Source: Lutraria lutraria
Lineage: Eukaryota > Mollusca > Bivalvia > Venerida > Mactridae
Direction: 5' to 3'
DNA length: 64,000 bases
Assembly: GCA_964023205.1 (NCBI GenBank)
Contig: OZ026835.1
Span: forward strand, 5,352,414-5,416,413
Position 1 is the stretch's first letter; each line of letters begins with the position of its first letter. The position numbers and the translations under genes are program-made. The notes beneath the pieces are model-generated. The model had not been told where the DNA came from. It did no database searches and was given only the letters and a program-made list of their open reading frames with translations. Positions 26,179 to 36,004 of this stretch are shown piece after piece.

Positions 26179-27700
26179 GGTGATGTACTTATCGCAGTAC
26201 TTTGCTTAAAAGATTATAAGGGAACTCTGAAAATTGAACCTCCGATCATCCCGAAATTGAGATGGTAATTATGGTAGAATAGAATATATTCAATTGCATA
26301 TTAAGTCATGAAAAGGACTTCTTATAAAGCAGCAATGATACACATTTCACAATAAACAGCATGGTGACATATGGAATGAACGTATGTATAATGAAATTTT
26401 AAACAAAACGTGGAATAATCGTTTATATATGTAACGAGCGAGACAAATTTTGAAAATTTGGTACGGATCCGGGAGAAACAGTGTTATAAGAAAATTTACA
26501 CTGATATTAACAAGATTGTGTACTGCTATTATATGTTATGCGGTATCTCGCTTTAAAATAAAGACGAGATTCCGCCTTACATACAATACCGGACAAATGA
26601 ATGATACATTTTTTTTAAAAATCCATTATACAGTATGTTATATATACATAATTTATAATAATGACAGTACATGTATATATAAGTATACACGTATTTCTGA
26701 TTCATTAGGCTCTAAGGCCCATGCGAACATATTTACATACATGTACATAAATACATACAATGTTACATACAAATATACATAGACGTACCATGTTGACAAA
26801 AGAAAACTTGTAACCACAATATATCTAATTCATTTAATAGTGTTAATTAAGGCATTTATAATGCTCATGATATTTGTACCATATACATGTAATATACTAT
26901 ACTAAAATAAAGAATATATATATATATACTATATAAAGTAATATAATGATGATTAAGACATTAGAATCTATATTAAGTTAGTACAAATACTAAAACTGCA
27001 TGTAGAAATAATTGAATAAACACAATATTGCACTATAATTCACAATGAGATTAACTTGGCATTAAATACACTGTTTTTATGAAATTCTAACAAAGATACA
27101 TAAATAACACCATTATAGTTAAAACATTAAACCATAGTATGATAAATATATAATATTACATTCATATAAAAATAATTGAATGTACATGTATACCTTGATA
27201 GCTTAAGGCTTGTTTGTTGTGTGTTTGTGGTAAGAGTGGTATACTGAATAAAAAACAAGACCGTTTAAAAAGCGCATTATGCGTATTCGTTATTTTAGAA
27301 CAATTATTAGTAATTTTATGGGCGTCAATAATACCAAACCACAGCAAGCAATCTATTTTCCTCTACATACAACAAAATCAATTGAACTTTCGTATATAAC
27401 AAGGTGCATTTAAGTCATTTTAGAATAACGAATCACCTTAGACACCACGCATACAGTGGTCAGTATCATTGCATGATATATTTCATTTGTATTTCAACAG
27501 TATAATTCTATATAACAACTAAACCGGTGTTCCTGGTGAACTGGTTCCCGTTCTATGTTGCAGTATACCAAAGGCGTTGTACAGACAAGTCAAGGGGAAC
27601 CAGTTTATGTTCCCGGGTTCTTTTCAAGCACGAACCCTGTTCTACACAATTAATGATCGTTGGGGCTCGAATGACTACAAAATCCACATAGAATATGTAT
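26179..27700. other. No gene seen
   Basis: Very AT-rich with TATACA and ACATAC runs. Confidence 0.4.
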
Positions 27701-27704
27701 CACT

Positions 27705-27785
27705 CTTAGCGCTCGAACTCGAAACCCGAGGTCCGCATGTCGATCGCTGACCCTTCAGCTAAGCGGACTGGCGGGGAGTCGAGTA
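27705..27785 (-). repeat. tRNA-like SINE head
   Basis: On the minus strand CCGCTTAGCTGAAGGGTCAG (A-box-like) and GGGTTTCGAGTTCGAGC (B-box-like). Poor acceptor pairing, so likely not a functional tRNA. Confidence 0.45.
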
Positions 27786-27942
27786 CCCGCATTTATTTCT
27801 TTATGCATATGAACTGTTTTGCTTCTAGTTCATTCGGAATGATCATTTAGATTCATGAACGTTAATTGTTTATGTCAATGTACTTCTTCGGTACAGATTG
27901 ATTGTTTAACAATCTGAATAATTTAACATCTGATAATATATA

Positions 27943-28129
27943 TACAGTGCAACCTCTCCAACGCAACATCATATGGGAGTCTAAGCAAAAGTATGCTGTT
28001 GTTGAGAGGTTGTTGCTCTACAGAGGTTAAATCAATAGTTCAATAGTACAGTGGGGAAAATCATGTTGCTGTTGAACTTGAAGAGAAGTTGCTGCTCAAG
28101 AGAATATCGCTCTGGAGAGATTTCACTGT
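27943..28129. mobile_element. MITE-A copy
   Basis: TACAGTGCAACCTCTCCAAC to GGAGAGATTTCACTGTT. Confidence 0.75.
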
Positions 28130-29100
28130 TCTGGTATTTGCAAATCTTCTATGCATATACATGTACATGTATGAATAATAATTATATTTTTAGATTATAC
28201 AGTTGTATATAAAATTAGAGTTAAGTTTTTTTGTGGTCAGGTTTGATGAGTAGATGTTTTTATAAAGGAAAGACATCTATATCTTAATACAATGTATTAC
28301 CCTTAATTATCAATTATGTTTTAAGATAGTCGGGTTTTTTTGTTAAGTCTTATCGACACGTTATCGAGGCTAAACAACTCTTCTAGTACTACAATTTTTA
28401 TCTTTACCGTTGTGACCTGATCTTTATTATAGTGTACTGTAAGCCGAAATAAAAGCTACCTAAAATTATAAATACGTAAATACATGCCCGTACAACGGGT
28501 TCTCAGCTCGACAATCTAGTAGGTAATTATAAGTCAAATTATATCAGCTATTAGCAAACCGTAAACTGGCATTTAGCCAACACCCCCGATTCGGCCCGGA
28601 GAATAACCTTATATGCTATTGAAATTTCATACGATAATTTACAATGGATTACAATGAAGGTTAGAATTACCATTATGTTAATATATATTCAGAGTTTATG
28701 ACGTAAATGAAGTAGATCTTGTTCAACTAGTCTAGTAAAGTCAAGTTTAAACTGTTTATCAATACATTCACCTACAGTTAGGCATTTTAGAAACCAAAAA
28801 TATTTGCAAACGGTTTCGCTTTATCTTAATCTTACTTAACCGACATTGTTTGAGAAGAATAAAAACGTTTGCGTAAATTTCGATGTGAAAGAATTAATAT
28901 TTTATTCAATTTCAAGCCCTTCATGTAGATCCCAGTTGGTAGAGCGCTGGTTCGTTGTCCAAAAAAATGACGACTTATGTTTAACGAGAGCCATACATTG
29001 CTCTTTCGTCTTGAAATAAACCACATGCCCACGATAGCGAATATGAAGAACAAAAGTTAGTGGTCGAGATCATTAATTATTGTGTTTTTCGAGTACAGTA
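28130..29100. other. No gene seen
   Basis: AT-rich host DNA. A short tRNA-like piece (CCCAGTTGGTAGAGCGCTGG, near 28930) is probably another SINE head fragment. Confidence 0.4.
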
Positions 29101-29187
29101 CGTCAAACTTGTGTACAAAGGCCACCTTTGAGAAAGACAAAATATGACCTTAGTGACAGGTAGCCGCTAACACAGGTTTGACTGTAT
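29101..29187. mobile_element. MITE-B fragment
   Basis: Reads CGTCAAACTTGTGTACAAAG ... GCCGCTAACACAGGTTTGAC-TGTA, both family ends with a deleted centre. Confidence 0.55.
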
Positions 29188-29659
29188 ATACTAGTATACA
29201 CATGTTTTACAAATGTTGTTCCAGCGACGGACAATGTAGCATTACTAATACCATGGGCTGCTGAAGTAAATAAACGTTGGTCCAACGTTGACGTATGGGT
29301 TAGATAAGTACTGAAAGGATAACCCGGATGTGCTGGTAAAGTCAGAGTCTTGAACTCTTGTTGACACATGGTGTTAAACAGTAAACACGATATGAAATAC
29401 CACAAGTTTATCATAAAGCGCACATTGAAGTTATATTGTTTGATGAAAACTGAACAGTTGAGTAGACAATATGTTTCAAACAAGTAAGTATATTACTGAT
29501 TTCAGCCATTTTCTGTAATGATATATTTTATCGAAATACATTACGAGAGTATATTGGTTTGTATTTGGCTATTGCTGAGTTTGCCAGGTGACAAAGGTCA
29601 AGTTCCAAAGAAACATTCTATTTGATTAGAGCGAGATGCTAGCCAGGTCTAATTGGCCT

Positions 29660-29745
29660 CTGCGGTAGACTGCTATGGTCACTGACATGTAATCACCACA
29701 TCTTCACCGCTGTGAGTTCGAATTCCACATAGGACGACATTTCAC
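29660..29745 (+). repeat. tRNA-derived SINE head
   Basis: GGCCTCTGCGGTAGACTGCT followed by GTGAGTTCGAATTCC (B box). Confidence 0.45.
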
Positions 29746-31965
29746 CTGTGAGGATTGAGCTATCCAGTCAGCTTACGGAAAGGCGTTGGTTCTATCCATG
29801 TAATCCTGTTAATCTAGGGAGGTCGACAAATGTCCCGGGCTGTTGGGGCGACGTTGATGATTTAATGACAGTTACATCTCAGCACGTGGAAAATACACGT
29901 GGAAAATACATATTAACGGACTAAAGCACAGTTCATAGGTTACAGGACAGTGCATAACTGTCTTTTAAAAAATGAGACAGACATACATTTCCTCGGTTTG
30001 TTGATACAGATTTAATGACATTCAATATGGACCCTTTTTACTCAAATAAACAACCGTGATGTTGAAAAAAACGTGCTTTCTTTTGTTTTCTTTTTTATAA
30101 TTAATTATTAAAAGGAAATTAAGACAGAATACTTCGATTTAAAATGTTAAGCAGGAGGAAATACTCATAATTAACAAAAATGTACGCCTCATTGGGAGTT
30201 TGAAATAAGTCACTTACACATGCAGGTGATGTGTAACTGCGATGTAAACACTTTTGTTTGCTAATTTACTCCCTGCCCCATAAAAAAGGAGAAAGATCGA
30301 AGTATTGTTAGCAACAAATTCTACTGATTAAAATCGTTCTAAACTATTACATAAACACATCAATCACATTAAAAAAAATAGAAAAAAATCTTGTGGTAAT
30401 CGATAGATAGTAATAGAATAAATCTTCACAAAAAAGGAAAGAAAGATGTATCAATCGTGAAAATATTTTGTTACAATGGTAAGTTAGTCCGTTGATGCTG
30501 GTGATTTAGATGTCCTTGTATTACTTGTTTCGTTGTTGATGGTGTTATTGTTGTTGATGGTGTTGATGACGATGAAATCGTAGCTATTGCTGCTGCTGTT
30601 GCTGCTGCTATTTCTATTGGTATTGCTGCAGTTGAAATAATTATTGTTGACGTTTGTTTAGTTGTTTAGTTGTTGTTGTTGTTGCGGCTTCGGCTTTGGC
30701 TGCTGCTGCTGCTGCTGCTGCTGCTGTTTTGATATTATCATCACAACCTTGATTTTGACTTTCATTACATATTTAAAGTAATGCTTCATTACTTCATTTG
30801 TATACGAAATGATGTAGAAAAACACATCTGCTGCAAATGAGTTTAATTTTTTATTTCTTAATTATCAATTTTGTGTCCACGCATTATAGAAATTGTTCAT
30901 GCAGATTTGATAACTTACATAGGGAAAGAAAATATGCTGTATTTATACATATTTGCTAAGATATTTGGACGAACAAAGATCGTGTTATAATTACATTTGT
31001 ATACTTATAATTATAAAAAAATATTTTCTTGCCAAGAATTGCGCCGATGACTAGACGTTTTTGAAATGACCTTTGTAAGTGGCAAATTATAAAATTTTAT
31101 GGTGTCCCTTGGGTTATAAATATGACAACATGATGTCAAATCCCTACTGGAAGTCTATAAATATCCACTAAGCGCGGTAACATATTGACTATACTCACCT
31201 TAGGGCAGGACACACTTGTCATAATTTCGCATGTAAGTGTTAGGTCGATTCATAACAATATACTGCTCTAGAAATATAAGACTGAGACCCTGTATTCCTT
31301 GACTGAATTCAGAATGTTTGATTTAATTGAAATTATACTAAGTCTATGACATATAACACGATACAATGAACAGTCATAATTACAAAATAGATTCATTAAT
31401 TGTAATACAATTCAATGTCGGAAAAAGGCTTCAACAAGACTGTATCTGAAAAATATTTTTTTCAAGGTTGTATCTGCCATGGTGAGAGTCCCCTACCGAC
31501 CCCGCTTAGTACGAACCCTCATCGAGGGGATAATTCTAAATGGAGAAAAAATACAACACGGTGTAACGTCCATTATATAATGAGATATATTATATAAAGT
31601 TTGTATAATTCTTGAATAATAATGAAATGTTAAATTATAGTACCGCTTTGTACATCACGCAAACTACAATGTACATACAATTTAATCATGTTTGCGCTTA
31701 GACGAATGAACTTACGGTATTTATTAGACTATGTCAGTTGGACAATCCTACTTCAGTAACCTCCCTACAACAGCAACCAACTCGAAGGACAAACATTCTG
31801 TTGTAATGAGGTGGCTGTTGCTGAGAGAGTTAAAATAGGGTTAAACGTCAATTTTGGTTGCTAGTATACAGACTGAAGCAGGGAGGTGACAGTTGTTCGG
31901 AGGTGACCTTCATGGAGGTTTCACTGTATTTGCCAAGAAATATTTTAAAATATCGATTTTGTCAC
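29746..31965. other. Gene-free stretch with GTT/GCT tract
   Basis: Contains an imperfect GTT/GCT trinucleotide tract at 30520-30735. A degraded MITE-B end (GGAGGTTTCACTGTA) is near 31916-31930. No gene seen. Confidence 0.45.
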
Positions 31966-32058
31966 AGCAAGCAAGCAAGCAAGCAAGCAAGCAAACAAGC
32001 AAGCAAGCAAGCAAACAAACAAACAAACAAACAAACAAACAAACAAACAAACAAACAA
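31966..32058. repeat. (AAGC)n(AAAC)n microsatellite
   Basis: AAGC repeats pass into AAAC repeats, with two early AAAC interruptions. Confidence 0.9.
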
Positions 32059-32114
32059 AGATAATAGTTTTTAAACCATTAAAATCTTGCTTATGATATA
32101 AACACGACATACAT

Positions 32115-32372
32115 ATATTTGTTTGAGTTTTACGCCCCTTTCCAACAGTCACACAGAGTACTAGTCGTATGAGGCGGACAGTTCACCTAATCATCGTTCC
32201 TGGGAAGAACCAGTACCAGACTCCCATCCACCGTAAGCAACTGCCTACTTTCTAACATAAAGACTAAAGAGACATGGTCGGTAGCTTGGCTAGAACCCAC
32301 GACCCCGTATCAGTGAGAGGCTACAGTGATTTGCAGTCAGCGAACATAATCACCCAACCACGGAAGCGTGGA
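32115..32372 (-). mobile_element. tRNA-derived SINE copy 3
   Basis: Full-length copy on the minus strand: head CCGTGGTTGGGTGATTATGT, B-box region GGTCGTGGGTTCTAGCC, body GACCATGTCTC, and the CGTCCGCCTCATAC-type segment near its 3' end. Confidence 0.78.
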
Positions 32373-32667
32373 CCTATTTGAGAGCTTTCTTAAGATCTTC
32401 ATAAAATTCAATAGGGTGAAGCTCCTTTTATTAACACACGATGGGTTGCAAGATTTTAAAGTTGCTGTCTACGTAACGCTTCAAGGCTTCCTGTACATTT
32501 CAACCTGTTAATAAGAGCCCCCTTTAATAGTCAGACCTTATAAATATCTATCTCAAAGATGGTCGCAACATCGAGGTTATACTGTAGATAAAGTACATTG
32601 TACGTCTACCACACCTTTTTCTTAAGGCATGATATTCGCTTATGACATTGATACTACAAGGTGCATG

Positions 32668-32847
32668 TACAGTACAACCTCTCGAAAGCAACATCCTTGA
32701 GAAATAGCAAAATTATGTTGTTGTTGTTGTTGTTGAAAGGTTGTTGGTCTAATTAATAATAAAATCATGCCGCGGGAAAAAATCATGCTGTTGTATACAT
32801 GAGGTTGATGCTAAAGAGAGGGGGCGCTCTGGAGAGGTTGTACTGTA
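32668..32847. mobile_element. MITE-A copy
   Basis: TACAGTACAACCTCTCGAAA to GGAGAGGTTGTACTGTA. Confidence 0.78.
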
Positions 32848-33982
32848 TATTAATTAAAGGAACAGCAATCACAATCAAATCTAAATCTTGGGGAAAAAAT
32901 ATTGAAAAACAGTCTACTACAAAGTCTGTTAAAAAGGGTTGTCTTGTATTTGAATCGTGCATTCTATTCATGTTCTCATGAACTTCATACACATTCAAAA
33001 GCTAAAAATAGCAACCATGGCCCAAAGTCCAGAAACAGATTACAAGACTGAATTTCATGTAATTCTTATAATGACGTGAGTGCAGAAACCAGCGACGTAA
33101 TCTTTAAATAATAATATACCACGTAAGTTGAGTCAGAACAAAGAAGGGAAAAATCGTCGCATCACGCGAGAAGACATTCCTCTGTTAGCGTATAAATAAA
33201 AAGTTTTTGTCAACAATAAAACGCATGTATTAATTTCAAATTTCGTGTGAACTTTCGTGTCATGTCCTCACGATTTGAACAAAACATGAGTTAATATTAG
33301 CAGACGACACAGGTATAAACTATAATTACACTTTGAACAGCCGGTGTTGCCTGAGAAGTTTTCATGCTATCAGTTTTATGGGATGTCGTGACATAACTTT
33401 TATGAAGTGTTATCAGCTAAAAGAAAGCCGCGGACACATACCTGGTTTCAGTGTTTTGCAAAGAATATTTTCTTTATGTACGGCGACCGGTTCACATATC
33501 AAGTTTTCCTGGAGTGTACATTCGTATTCCAACCAGTACTAACCTACCCTTTCACAAAGAACCGGCAACTCCTACTCAAGGAGGAAAATCTACGTATCAA
33601 TGTTGTGAAATTTTCATCGGAGGGTATGCTTTTCCGCGAACTGGATACGCCTTGCGTCTTCCTCCGTCGATAAATTTGAAAACCTGACTGTTGTGACGTA
33701 ACGCTCAACTAAAAGGTCTAGCATGACATAACATTCAAATGTACTTTTTCACACATACAGCCGTCCATTATATCATAGCAATCTCTGACCAAAGGTCAGC
33801 TGTGCTTAAAGGCAATCTTTCTTTCCAATTAGCAACCTCTACATAATGAATGTTTTTTTTTTACTTTTTTCAATTAAATGTCTCATTATAACACTACAGT
33901 TAACACCAGACATGTTGTTTAGTGTATGTCAGCATGTATGGACATATATATTGATATTACTGTTCATTTATTTATATAAAGG
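32848..33982. other. Left flank of the Polinton, no gene seen
   Basis: AT-rich host DNA. It includes a SINE-body fragment (33478-33580, CGGCGACCGGTTCACATATC...) related to 6390-6495. Nothing marks the Polinton insertion site as genic. Confidence 0.5.
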
Positions 33983-33988
33983 GGCACT
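33983..33988. repeat. Left target-site duplication GGCACT
   Basis: GGCACT lies immediately left of the TIR start and is repeated exactly at 51253-51258. A 6-bp duplication is the norm for Polinton integrase. Confidence 0.95.
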
Positions 33989-34241
33989 AGTAGTAATAGG
34001 CGGTACCCTGGTACCATGGTCATATAGAATATAGAGGGGGTCGGTACCAGAAGTAAACAAAATTGGGACAAATTGGAAATCAATGTTGTACCCCAAAATA
34101 GTATGAATTGAATTTTCGGAATGTTCTGGTACCATTATTTTGTGTGTGTGTGTATAGACTTAGACAATGAGAGAATTTTCTTTCGAAAAGACATGGTGGC
34201 CCTGAAAAGGGCCGTTGGTGGTCCTGAAAAGGACCGTTGGT
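33989..34241 (+). repeat. Left terminal inverted repeat, 253 bp
   Basis: Compared base by base with the reverse complement of 51000-51252 and found identical throughout. It starts AGTAGTAATAGG, so the terminal triplet is repeated. It contains four GGTACC hexamers (34002, 34010, 34043, 34128), a (GT)n run near 34141-34152, and at its inner end two histone-type stem-loops with a purine box. TIRs of protein-primed replicons are the replication origins; here the inner 60 bp also acts as the 3' end of the adjoining gene. Confidence 0.97.
34176..34235 (-). terminator. Tandem histone-type 3' stem-loops plus purine box (after gene at 34248)
   Basis: On the minus strand, 12 nt after the stop codon, GGTCCT-TTTC-AGGACC (34235-34220) is followed after 6 nt by GGCCCT-TTTC-AGGGCC (34213-34198). 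Each has a 6-bp stem, a TTTC loop, a CCAAC 5' flank and an ACCA 3' flank. CGAAAGAAAA follows 12 nt later (34185-34176). This matches the replication-dependent histone mRNA stem-loop (GGYYYT-loop-ARRRCC) with a histone-downstream-element-like box. No AATAAA is seen. Confidence 0.75.
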
Positions 34242-34247
34242 GGTTTT

Positions 34248-34721
34248 TTAAACCGTGTTTGCTGACTGATCTGGTTGGGTACATAGTTCGCATTGGCAGT
34301 CTGGTGGGGGATAGCAGAGCCTGCATGTTGAATCCCCACAGGACCATTCCTGTTCTGGTACTGGTGGTTGTTCCGTGTACTCAACTTGAGCGGTAGTGAT
34401 GATACGCCAATGCTCTTCTTCTTGTTGTTGTTCCCGTTGTCTATTCACCGTTCGTTCCCGAGCATCTCGCTGCCTTTCTCTGACTTGATCTCGAAATTGA
34501 GATAATTCTTCTCTATGATGAAATCGATTGGTTTCAATGGTATTCAAAGTCTCACCAATGAATTGAAGATCACGTTCCCTTTTTCTAACAATGCTAGCCG
34601 CTAAGCGACTGATTGAACGCCATACCCTGCTCTGTTTTTCAGTCAGTTGTTTTGCTGTTTTGAGTTCATTGAATAAAGCCTCCATCTTGAGTGTTTGAGT
34701 TCTCAGAATGAAATGAGGCAT
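34248..34721 (-). CDS. Coiled-coil protein with C-terminal cysteine cluster
   Basis: 157 aa from the ATG at 34721; I do not recognise the family. Residues 20-105 are highly charged and probably helical or coiled coil, with an Arg/Glu/Gln-rich stretch at 80-105. The C-terminus carries six cysteines (C128, C133, C136, C142, C144, C147) spaced like a small zinc-binding module. The reading frame stays open to a GTG at 34826, but the extra sequence covers three CRE-like boxes repeated at spacings that do not keep frame, so it looks like promoter rather than coding sequence. The gene is separated from its upstream neighbour by a poly(A) site, so it is probably transcribed alone. It ends in the TIR-borne stem-loops. 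It could be an accessory or host-manipulating protein; no function can be assigned. Confidence 0.8.
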   Translation of the reverse strand: MPHFILRTQTLKMEALFNELKTAKQLTEKQSRVWRSISRLAASIVRKRERDLQFIGETLNTIETNRFHHREELSQFRDQVRERQRDARERTVNRQREQQQEEEHWRIITTAQVEYTEQPPVPEQEWSCGDSTCRLCYPPPDCQCELCTQPDQSANTV

Positions 34722-34751
34722 TGTATTGTAAGACGGAGTATTTTTCTGTTG

Positions 34752-34825
34752 AAGCGCCGCCCACTCTCGTGGTTGGATGACGTCATATCGCTTGGATGAC
34801 GTCACCCTAGGGTTGGATGGCGTCA
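34752..34825 (-). promoter_or_regulatory. Triple CRE-like array with GC box
   Basis: Two perfect TGACGTCA sites (34778-34785, 34797-34804) and one variant TGGCGTCA (34818-34825), each inside a repeated TGACGTCATCCAA-type unit, lie 57-104 bp upstream of the ATG at 34721. A GC box (GTGGGCGG on the minus strand) lies near 34760. CRE sites bind ATF/CREB-family factors. Placement fits a core-proximal promoter. Confidence 0.65.
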
Positions 34826-34912
34826 CGCGCCAATGTACCGCACAGACATGTGCTTGATTTTTATGAACTTAGAAAAAAGATAACAGACACCTAGTTTCAG
34901 TTTTTCTAAACT

Positions 34913-34918
34913 TTTATT
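34913..34918 (-). terminator. AATAAA poly(A) signal ending the structural-gene block
   Basis: AATAAA on the minus strand, 44 nt after the protease stop codon, in the context CTTGTTACAAAAATAAAAG. A very similar string follows the gene at 42958. Confidence 0.6.
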
Positions 34919-34961
34919 TTTGTAACAAGAAAACAGTAACAACATGAAACAGTAACATTGT

Positions 34962-35552
34962 TTAATGATCACCATAAAGAGTTGTATTTCTATGTGTGAT
35001 ACTATGATACAAACGGTTGTGACCTTCTGGTCTAGAGTTACGTTGAGCACAACACTTTTGTCCACACTTGTTCACATATTGAGCATGCATGTAATAAGTA
35101 CCATAATATTGTTGAAACCAATGCGTCACATAAGTGTCATTTTTTCCATACATGTCCGGTTTGAATCGGGTTAACAGTATCTGGTTCAAGTCACATTCAC
35201 GTGAGATAAAATCCAAAGCGAATAGACAATACACACCACACACCGGTAACATATCGCCTTGTATTCTCATGGCATTCCACAGATAAGTTTTGTTGACATG
35301 TTTTTTCACAAAGGTTAGAATCTCTTCGAAAGGAGGTAATCCGTAGGAATCAAAGTACACTGCTTTATTGTCTTTTAAATAAAGAGCCACCCAGTGTTCT
35401 CCACGTTGATTCCCGTTATGGGTATTCACAATATAGGCTTTCACGTCATGCGGTTTCTCTGAAGGTAATTGATCTTTGGCACAAACACGAGCATGTAGTG
35501 GTTTTAATAACGGTGAATGATCTAATAGGTATTGTAGTTCATTCGTCTCCAT
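34962..35552 (-). CDS. Adenain-like maturation cysteine protease (PRO)
   Basis: 196 aa. A C5/C48-type cysteine protease of the adenain/Ulp1 fold that in this family cleaves capsid and core precursors during particle maturation. Catalytic residues are visible in the expected order: His53 (GEHWVALYL), Asp68 (FDSYG), Gln98 (RIQGD) and Cys105 (VCGVYC). Size is close to that of adenain. The start is the ATG at 35552; the frame remains open to a GTG at 35588, which I reject because GTG is not a normal animal start. The start overlaps the end of the upstream gene by 14 nt. It is the last gene of the structural block, followed by an AATAAA. A Cys-rich tail (near residues 162-169) is additional and of unknown role. 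Confidence 0.93.
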   Translation of the reverse strand: METNELQYLLDHSPLLKPLHARVCAKDQLPSEKPHDVKAYIVNTHNGNQRGEHWVALYLKDNKAVYFDSYGLPPFEEILTFVKKHVNKTYLWNAMRIQGDMLPVCGVYCLFALDFISRECDLNQILLTRFKPDMYGKNDTYVTHWFQQYYGTYYMHAQYVNKCGQKCCAQRNSRPEGHNRLYHSITHRNTTLYGDH

Positions 35553-36003
35553 AATGCCAATTTCTGTTGACACGTTCAGCCCAAACACTGATCCATTGAT
35601 CTATGAACTGATTCTGAGTGAGTTCTTCTTTAAATTGAATCCATAATCGACACGCGTCTCCTTTTTCACTATCGGTCAAGGTCACTAATTCAGGATACCA
35701 CTTTTCCATGACCTTGAACACGTCCAAACGTTGAATCGCTTTTTGAATGTAAAGTTCTGTCCACTCTTCCGTATTCGTGTATAAGCAGAGTACATGTTGT
35801 ACTTGACTAGGATGATTCACTCGACAACCATAACAGTCTTTATGCACTTGATTATAAATTAAAGATTGGAGTGCTTCTGTGACGTGATGATTCAAGCACT
35901 CTTGTAAAAAGTCCGTCCTTGAACTTGTACAACAAGGATACGCCAATAACTTCATTTCGTAATCTTGTCCTTTTTCCAGGTGTTCAATATCCATGTCTTC
36001 CAT
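35539..36003 (-). CDS. Uncharacterised Polinton protein with Cys/His-rich motif
   Basis: 154 aa, function unknown. The centre holds a dense set of possible metal ligands: C24, C25, C36, H39, H40, H54, C57, C60, H64, H70, C73, including the segment CYGCRVNHPSQVQHVLC. I recall similar C-x2-C...HPSQ...H-x2-C segments in Polinton-type ORFs of other invertebrates, but cannot check this here. The C-terminal half is helical and rich in Trp and charged residues. The ATG at 36003 lies 1 nt after the stop of the major capsid gene (TAAGATG) and its end overlaps the protease start, so it sits inside the virion-morphogenesis block. A zinc-binding structural or assembly role is inference only. Confidence 0.85.
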   Translation of the reverse strand: MEDMDIEHLEKGQDYEMKLLAYPCCTSSRTDFLQECLNHHVTEALQSLIYNQVHKDCYGCRVNHPSQVQHVLCLYTNTEEWTELYIQKAIQRLDVFKVMEKWYPELVTLTDSEKGDACRLWIQFKEELTQNQFIDQWISVWAERVNRNWHYGDE

Positions 36004-36004
36004 C

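Noticed and set aside
25448..26268. Frames of 65 and 213 codons with LIQTSLVSGLKH repeats
   Set aside because: The repeat unit is 36 bp without stops, so all copies stay open. There is no gene-like start or flanking domain.
31858..32152. Frames of KQASKQ, NKQT or LFVC repeats
   Set aside because: Product of the (AAGC)n(AAAC)n microsatellite.
34198..34235. Rho-independent bacterial terminators
   Set aside because: The hairpins have no T-tract after them, the host is an animal, and loop and flanks match the histone stem-loop instead.
34722..34826. 35 extra N-terminal residues on the left accessory gene
   Set aside because: The only start is GTG and the DNA is three CRE-like repeats out of frame with each other; it reads as promoter.
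35539..36003. LxCxE (retinoblastoma-binding) motif in accessory proteins
   Set aside because: I looked for it in the small Cys-rich proteins because some adintoviruses are reported to carry it; no exact match was found.
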